From the NCBI RefSeq assembly GCF_003202285.1, contig NZ_MASW01000008.1:1-64000 (forward strand): DNA of 64,000 nt, given 5' to 3'. The first letter of the stretch is position 1. Each line of letters opens with the position of its first letter. Origin of the DNA: Prauserella muralis (GTDB lineage Bacteria; Actinomycetota; Actinomycetes; Mycobacteriales; Pseudonocardiaceae). Shown in pieces: positions 59,206-64,000 of this stretch. The notes beneath the pieces are model-generated. The model was not told the DNA's origin. It worked only from the letters and a program-made list of their open reading frames with translations, and made no database searches. The position numbers were made by a program, and so were the translations under genes.

Positions 59206-61299
59206 ATGCTGCCGGACAGCTGGCACCACTACCTGGTCGAGTTCGCCGACCCGACCACGGCCGAGCACACCGCCGCGACCCTGCTCGTACCCGCTCTCGA
59301 CCAGGCCCAACAGGACGGCGAACTCGACACGTGGTGGCACCTGCGCAAGACACCCGCCTGGCGGCTGCGTTACCAACCGGTCAACCCCGAGACGAAAGCG
59401 GTCGACACGCTGCTGTCCGACCTGGAGGCCGATGGGCATCTCGCGCGCTGGACTCGCGGCATCTACGAACCCGAAACCCTTGCCTTCGGTGGACCCGCCG
59501 CGATGGACATCGCGCACTCGCTGTTTCACCACGACAGTCGCCACTGCCTCGCCCGTGCCACGAAACCCGCTGCCTTGGGTCAGAGAGAGACCACCGTCCT
59601 GCTGTTCAGCTCGATGCTGCGCGCCGCCGGGCTGGACTGGTTCGAGCAGGGCGACGTCTGGGACAAGGTGGCTGCGCTCCGGCCCACCGCCCAACCCCAC
59701 TCCAACAACTCTCCGCACACCGAGCGGTTGAGCCAAGCCGTGCGCCGACTGATGACCACCAACACGCACAAGGTCGCCGACGTCGCCCCCGACGTGGTTC
59801 CCGAGACCTGGTGGACAGCGTTCGACACGGCCGGTCGCCAACTCGCCGAACTCGCTCGCGCCGGACACCTCGAGCGGGGCCTGCGCGCCGTCCTGGCGCA
59901 CCACTTCATCTTCCACGCCAACCGCGCCGGTCTCTCCGGCACCGACCAGGCCACCCTCGCCGCGCTGGCCGTCGACACCGTTTTTTACAGCACGCCTACC
60001 CGGCAGGCACCAGCCGGGACCACCTCCAACACCGTTAGGGTTCCCGCAATGACAACCACCGTCAGTGACGCTTCCACCGGCTCCGCCGACGAGCTGCGTA
60101 CCAAGCTCGCCGACCGCCTCGTCAAGGACGGCACCGTCCGCACCGACGCTGTGGAGGCCGCGTTCCGGCAGGTGCCCCGACACCTGTTCCTGCCCGACGT
60201 CCCCCTGGTCGAGGCGTACGCCGACGAGCCCGTCTACACCAAACACGAGGGCGACGGCACCCGAATCAGCGCCGCGTCCCAGCCCAAGATCGTCGCCATG
60301 ATGCTCGAACAGCTCGGCATCCAGCCCGGCGAACGGCTGCTCGAACTCGGCGCGGCCACCGGCTACAACGCCGCCCTGATGGCCACCCTCACCGGCGCCG
60401 ACGGGCATGTCACCACGATCGACATCGACGAGGACCTCGTCGCCGGAGCACGCGAGCACCTGGCCGCAGCCAGCATCGACAACGTCGAGGCGGTCGCCGC
60501 CGACGGCGCACTCGGCCACCCAGAAACTGCGCCTTTCGACCGCGTCATCGCTACCGTCGGTGCCCACGAGGTCCCGGCTGCCTGGCTCGACCAGCTCACA
60601 CCCGGCGGACGTCTGGTAGCTCCGGTGCGCCTGCGTGGTTGTGCCTCTCGCAGCATCGTCTTCGAACGCGACCAGGACGGCTGGCGCAGCCTGGGCAGCG
60701 AGATGGCGATCTTCATGCCGCTGCGTGGCCTTGGCGACGACGCTCGCCGCGTTCTGGACCTCACCGGCACCGGGGAGGTGACGCTGCAAATCCATAAGGA
60801 CAACAACCACGCCACCGACCCGGACACCCTGACCGGCGTCTTCGACAGCCCTGCCTGCGAAGTGTGGACCGGCGTGCACTTCGTCCCGATGGAATCCTTC
60901 GAATGGCTGGATCTCTGGCTGGCTTGCCACCTGCCCAACCCGCTGATGCGCATGGAGGTCGCTCCCGCTGCGAAGGAAAGCGGCCTTGTGCGGCCGATGT
61001 TCCCCTCGGTGGCGATGGCCACCACCGCCGCCGACGGCAGCCTCGCCTACCTCACCATCCGCGCCGCGGACCCCGATCCGGACGGCGGCCGACGCTACGA
61101 GGTCGGCGTCATCGGCCACGGCCCCAACGCGCAGGAACTCGCCGAGCAGGTCTCGGTCGAGATCTCGACTTGGGACCAGGGCTTCCGCGCCAGCACCGTC
61201 CGATTCGCCATTCCCGACACCGCGCCCCAGCCGGACACCAACCCCGGCTTCGTGGTCCTGGACCGCCCCACCAAGCCCATGACCGTCACCTGGGAGTGA
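59206..61299 (+). CDS. SpaB_C domain fused to FxLD-system protein-isoaspartyl-type methyltransferase
   Basis: 697 residues. N-terminal 265 residues are a thiopeptide-type/SpaB_C-like domain (SWHHYLVEFADPTTAEHTAA, FGGPAAMDIAHSLFHHDSRH). The C-terminal part is a PCMT-fold methyltransferase: VRTDAVEAAFRQVPRHLFLP, YTKHEGDGTRISAASQPKIV, SAM loop LLELGAATGYNAALM near residue 380, DRVIATVGAHEVPAAWLDQL. The pattern is that of the methyltransferase of FxLD lanthipeptide systems. Relatives methylate a core Asp, leading to succinimide or isoaspartate; the DDG in the precursor fits. ATG with GAGAGGAG upstream. Confidence 0.9.
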   Translation: MLPDSWHHYLVEFADPTTAEHTAATLLVPALDQAQQDGELDTWWHLRKTPAWRLRYQPVNPETKAVDTLLSDLEADGHLARWTRGIYEPETLAFGGPAAMDIAHSLFHHDSRHCLARATKPAALGQRETTVLLFSSMLRAAGLDWFEQGDVWDKVAALRPTAQPHSNNSPHTERLSQAVRRLMTTNTHKVADVAPDVVPETWWTAFDTAGRQLAELARAGHLERGLRAVLAHHFIFHANRAGLSGTDQATLAALAVDTVFYSTPTRQAPAGTTSNTVRVPAMTTTVSDASTGSADELRTKLADRLVKDGTVRTDAVEAAFRQVPRHLFLPDVPLVEAYADEPVYTKHEGDGTRISAASQPKIVAMMLEQLGIQPGERLLELGAATGYNAALMATLTGADGHVTTIDIDEDLVAGAREHLAAASIDNVEAVAADGALGHPETAPFDRVIATVGAHEVPAAWLDQLTPGGRLVAPVRLRGCASRSIVFERDQDGWRSLGSEMAIFMPLRGLGDDARRVLDLTGTGEVTLQIHKDNNHATDPDTLTGVFDSPACEVWTGVHFVPMESFEWLDLWLACHLPNPLMRMEVAPAAKESGLVRPMFPSVAMATTAADGSLAYLTIRAADPDPDGGRRYEVGVIGHGPNAQELAEQVSVEISTWDQGFRASTVRFAIPDTAPQPDTNPGFVVLDRPTKPMTVTWE

Positions 61300-62429
61300 C
61301 GCCCGTGGACCCCGCCGGCCAGTTCGCCCGCCGCTTCCCCCTCGTTGCCCGAACCCGCCCGGCCTGCCTCCCGCTGGCCCGGCGGGTGGCCGAGCTGTGC
61401 GACCGAGCACGCCAAGTCGAGCACAGCGGCGAGCTCGCCGAAGCCGCCGCCGTGCACAACAACGCGGCGCTCATCGCCTCCGACTGCGGCCTGCCCGAAC
61501 TGGCCCGGCGGTGGTGCCACCAGCAGGTGAACATCTACCTGCGCGCCCGCCCCTTGGGCGCGCAGGTAGCCCGCCTCGCTCTCGAACCGATCACCAACCT
61601 CGCCCGCCTCTACATCCGCGAGGGTCAGGGCGAGCGCGCCTTCGCGCTGATCGACACCCTGTTCACCGCGGTCTCCGCCCGAACTGACGCCATCGTCGAC
61701 GGCATCGAGATCCCGGCCGACCTCACCGACTCCGCCGAGACGCACCAGCACATCCGCAGCTGGCTGTGGGCAGTCCTGCTGGCCACCGGTGGCCGCGCTC
61801 TGGCCGCAGCCGGCCGCTGGGCGGAGGCACGCGCCCGGCTCGACGCGTACAAGGGCGTCGGGCGACGGATGCTTGACGGTCGCCAGATCGCGGTCATCGC
61901 CCACGCCGTATCCGGGGACACCGACAGCGCCCTCACCCTCTTGGCCGACACAACACCAGGAGACCCTTGGGAGAACGCCGTGACCGCCTGCCTGACCATC
62001 CAGTGCCACGGCGCCTCGGGCGTCGCCGATCTGCCCACGCTCCTGAACCAGTACCACCGACTCGACACCTCCGCGCCCGGCTTGGCGGTCTTCCACACAC
62101 GGCTCGGGTTGTCCTTCATCGACGCCATCGGCACCGTTGACGATCCACCCGTGCACCAGATCGCCGTTGATCTGATCGACTACGCCGCCGCGACACGAGA
62201 CGGATACGTCGCTCGCGATGTACTCGCCCACAATGGTTGCCGCGAGCTGCTCACCGACTCCCAAGCGCGCGAGTTGTCCGATTCGGTCGAAGCGTGCGCG
62301 CTCGGCAGCGGCACGCTCCCGGCCACACTGCTGGCAGACCTCACGACAGCACTAGCCTGCGCCGAAGAGGCCATGGCACGCAGCGTGAAGACGATGTCCT
62401 GCAACGTCAACGCTCCAGCGAACCCGTAG
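61296..62429 (+). CDS. Helical-repeat protein of the lanthipeptide cluster
   Basis: 377 residues from the GTG that overlaps the methyltransferase stop (GTGA); a GTG nine bases on is possible. All-helical: VAELCDRARQVEHSGELAEA, AALIASDCGLPELARRWCHQ, ITNLARLYIREGQGERAFAL, a TPR-like array to about residue 240, then a second helical part ending MARSVKTMSCNVNAPANP. No catalytic motif. Tight coupling suggests a scaffold or regulatory partner of the FxLD system. Confidence 0.75.
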   Translation: MTPVDPAGQFARRFPLVARTRPACLPLARRVAELCDRARQVEHSGELAEAAAVHNNAALIASDCGLPELARRWCHQQVNIYLRARPLGAQVARLALEPITNLARLYIREGQGERAFALIDTLFTAVSARTDAIVDGIEIPADLTDSAETHQHIRSWLWAVLLATGGRALAAAGRWAEARARLDAYKGVGRRMLDGRQIAVIAHAVSGDTDSALTLLADTTPGDPWENAVTACLTIQCHGASGVADLPTLLNQYHRLDTSAPGLAVFHTRLGLSFIDAIGTVDDPPVHQIAVDLIDYAAATRDGYVARDVLAHNGCRELLTDSQARELSDSVEACALGSGTLPATLLADLTTALACAEEAMARSVKTMSCNVNAPANP

Positions 62430-62546
62430 GGCGGGTCCTAGTGAAGCCGTTGCACCACAACGGGTTTGCTTCCTCGGCCCGAGAAACAGCCCGTGTCGAT
62501 CACTAACGATGCCCGCCAACCCGACGATCGTTGATACGAAGGAACG

Positions 62547-63140
62547 ATGCACACCACCACTACTTCGCCGGAAGCGCTACGTGCGGCAATGGTCGAGAGG
62601 ATCCAGAAGGCCGGGCACGCAAAGCACAGCGACGTCGAGCGGGTTTTGCGCGACACACCGCGGCACGAGTTCGTGCCGGACGCCGACCTGGCGGTCGCTT
62701 ACGACCCGTGGCAGGCGGTGGTCACCCACCGGTTCGAGGACGGCCGGTCGTTGTCCTGCGCGTCGGCACCTTGGCTAGTAGCCGCGATGCTCGACCAACT
62801 CGACGTCCAGCCGGGCAACCGCATCCTGGAGATCGGAGTGGGGACCGGTTACAACGCCAGCCTGCTCGCCCAGTTGACCGGCCGCGCGGACCTGGTGACC
62901 ACCATCGACGTCGACCCGGACGTGACCGCGAAAGCCTCACAAGCGCTGGCCGCCGCCGGCTACGGCGACGTGCACGTGATCACTGGCGACGGCGGGCTCG
63001 GCTACCCCGACCACGCCCCGTACGACCGCATGATCGCCACGGTCTCACCGTGGGACATCCCCGCCCAGTGGTGGAAGCAGCTCGCACCTGGAGAACGGCT
63101 GGTCGCCCCGTTGCGGTTCCCTGTCAAGTCAGCTTGTTGA
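62547..63140 (+). pseudogene. Truncated second FxLD-type methyltransferase
   Basis: 197 codons. RIQKAGHAKHSDVERVLRDT, PRHEFVPDADLAVAYDPWQA, SAM loop ILEIGVGTGYNASLLAQLTG and YDRMIATVSPWDIPAQWWKQ follow the PCMT domain of the upstream enzyme. Similarity stops at LVAPLRFP (about 63125), then VKSAC and a stop. The remaining half (about 150-200 residues, as in the 59206 gene) is missing, so a deletion or rearrangement cut it. Start ATG with GAAGGAAC upstream. The short PCMT core might still fold. Nothing is recognised between 63128 and 63274. Confidence 0.72.
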
Positions 63141-63274
63141 GCTTCTCACGGCCAGGCTGGCGGTGAGTCGATGGCTCTGGTGTTGTTGGAATCTGACACC
63201 GCATTGGCTTTCGCGCTGGTAGGCCAGGACTACGGGAGCTATGCCGACCGAATGTCTCGTGACTGCGGTTGTCG

Positions 63275-63880
63275 TCATGTCCGGTCTGGCCGCTGCGCAC
63301 GTGATGCGCGGACGCGTCGACGGTGACGAATGGTGAGGAGGGTTAGTCCTGCCAGGAGGCTGAGTGCGATCGTGGCGGCCAGCGGCGTGGTGATCGTGGA
63401 CTGGTTGGTGGCTGGTGGCGCTGTCGGCGGTACTGAGTGGGGGGTGGTGGCTGGTGTGGTGGCAGTGTTTTCGGGGGTCGTGGTGACGCCGGGGGTGATG
63501 GTGAAGCTGTGTGATCCGCTGGCCTGGTGGCCGTCGAGGTCGATGACCTGCCAGGTGACGCGGTAGGTGCCCGGCTGGGTGAGTGTGTGCAGTGGCTGGG
63601 AGATCATGTCGTGCTTGACGATGGCGTTGTCGCGGGCGACGTCGTGGCCGTTGGGGCCGGTGACCCGGATGCTGAACGTGTTGATCAGTCGGTCGAAGGT
63701 CAGGTACACCCAGTCGACCGGTTCGGTGAGGACGGCATTCGCTGGTGGGGTGGCTTCTTCCAGCAAGGGCACCGCTGATGAGGGGGTCGCTGTCGCGGGG
63801 TGATCGGTGCCGAGCAGGCTTGCACAGAGCAGGGCGGCCAGGATGCCGAGGGTGGCGCGGCGGATGTTCCCTGCGGTCAT
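63275..63880 (-). CDS. CopC-domain exported protein
   Basis: 201 residues. Signal peptide NIRRATLGILAALLCASLLG ending near ATA; CopC-like beta-sandwich at about 35-130 (LLEEATPPANAVLTEPVDWV, YLTFDRLINTFSIRVTGPNG, TYRVTWQVIDLDGHQASGSH), a Thr/Pro-rich linker, a membrane helix TPLAATIALSLLAGLTLLTI and a basic tail. The N-terminal His that binds copper in typical CopC (mature start HAxL) is missing, so copper binding is doubtful. ATG overlaps the stop of the upstream gene (ATGA). Confidence 0.85.
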   Translation of the reverse strand: MTAGNIRRATLGILAALLCASLLGTDHPATATPSSAVPLLEEATPPANAVLTEPVDWVYLTFDRLINTFSIRVTGPNGHDVARDNAIVKHDMISQPLHTLTQPGTYRVTWQVIDLDGHQASGSHSFTITPGVTTTPENTATTPATTPHSVPPTAPPATNQSTITTPLAATIALSLLAGLTLLTIRHRRRVRASRAQRPDRT

Positions 63881-64000
63881 GCGGGTTCGCGGCCGAGCAT
63901 CTGGGCGCGGTGGTAGTACTCGTAGAGGCCGTCGAAGATGGGTTTGGTGATGGTGAGGGTGTGCTGGTCGTCGCCGATCATGGATAGGCCGCGGAGGATG
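63877..64000 (-). CDS. Partial CDS, C-terminal end of unknown protein upstream of copC-like gene
   Basis: Open to the window edge; the visible C-terminus reads ILRGLSMIGDDQHTLTITKP, IFDGLYEYYHRAQMLGREPA and a TGA that overlaps the copC-like start. No family can be assigned from 40 residues. Coupling suggests that both act in the same export or metal-related process. Confidence 0.6.
   Translation of the reverse strand, partial: ILRGLSMIGDDQHTLTITKPIFDGLYEYYHRAQMLGREPA

Noticed and set aside
59095..61410. 771-codon open frame on the minus strand
   Set aside because: Antisense to the SpaB_C-methyltransferase gene; Gly/Val-rich, no family character and no RBS.
1..64000. CRISPR arrays, tRNA or rRNA genes
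   Set aside because: No regularly spaced repeats and no cloverleaf or rRNA-like segments were noticed on reading; a dedicated tRNA or CRISPR scan was not possible.

Overview
The window is high-GC DNA with GTG/ATG starts, many ATGA/GTGA stop-start overlaps, an InhA-type enoyl reductase, an FxLD-type lanthipeptide locus and an Rv1733c-like protein. This points to an actinomycete, plausibly of the Pseudonocardiales; genus cannot be fixed from the sequence alone. No rRNA, tRNA or CRISPR array was seen. It reads as an accessory region built from stacked mobile elements.

Layout. (1) 1-5.7 kb: an IS701-family element ends just before the corA ribosome-binding site; corA and a mgtA-type P-type ATPase follow, then fossils of mgtC and of an ABC transporter. 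(2) 5.8-16.0 kb: a minus-strand locus of a truncated tyrosine integrase, an XRE regulator and a very large gene with 14 zinc ribbons and a recombinase-like C-terminal half. A 7.0-kb Tn3-family transposon (7056-14097, TAGGA target duplication, 54-bp inverted repeats) splits the big gene. Inside the Tn3 sits an IS110-family element with a structured non-coding end (bridge-RNA candidate) and a DUF4241 gene. (3) 16.1-32.9 kb: a truncated PAPS-reductase-like gene, then a minus-strand block of bioD, inhA-type fabI, ilvD, icd, an unknown gene, and the inorganic-carbon transporter dabA/dabB with a tiny overlapping ORF; a divergent winged-helix regulator, a DUF6671 gene and murF; then tsaC (Sua5) and folC. 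(4) 32.9-37.4 kb: two TerC-family genes, each behind a yybP-ykoY (Mn2+) riboswitch with an RBS-sequestering helix, an orphan third aptamer candidate, a second winged-helix regulator, a universal-stress-type protein and a lipoprotein. (5) 38.2-52.2 kb: a 14-kb island that splits a Nudix hydrolase gene exactly in frame; it carries an IS5-family element, stress and ion-homeostasis genes, its own intact Nudix paralogue, and at its right end three overlapping tyrosine recombinases plus a DUF6262 gene. (6) 52.4-64 kb: an XRE-TPR regulator operon divergent from an FxLD lanthipeptide cluster (precursor, LanB, LanC, SpaB_C-methyltransferase fusion, helical-repeat protein, truncated second methyltransferase), then a CopC-like protein and the end of an unknown gene.

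How it fits together. The cargo genes concern divalent cations (CorA, MgtA, TerC with Mn2+ riboswitches), inorganic carbon (DabAB with the CO2/bicarbonate-using BioD and Sua5), stress (universal stress proteins, K+/H+ antiporter) and a modified peptide. Five insertion events can be read from footprints: IS701, Tn3, IS110 inside Tn3, IS5, and the 14-kb island.
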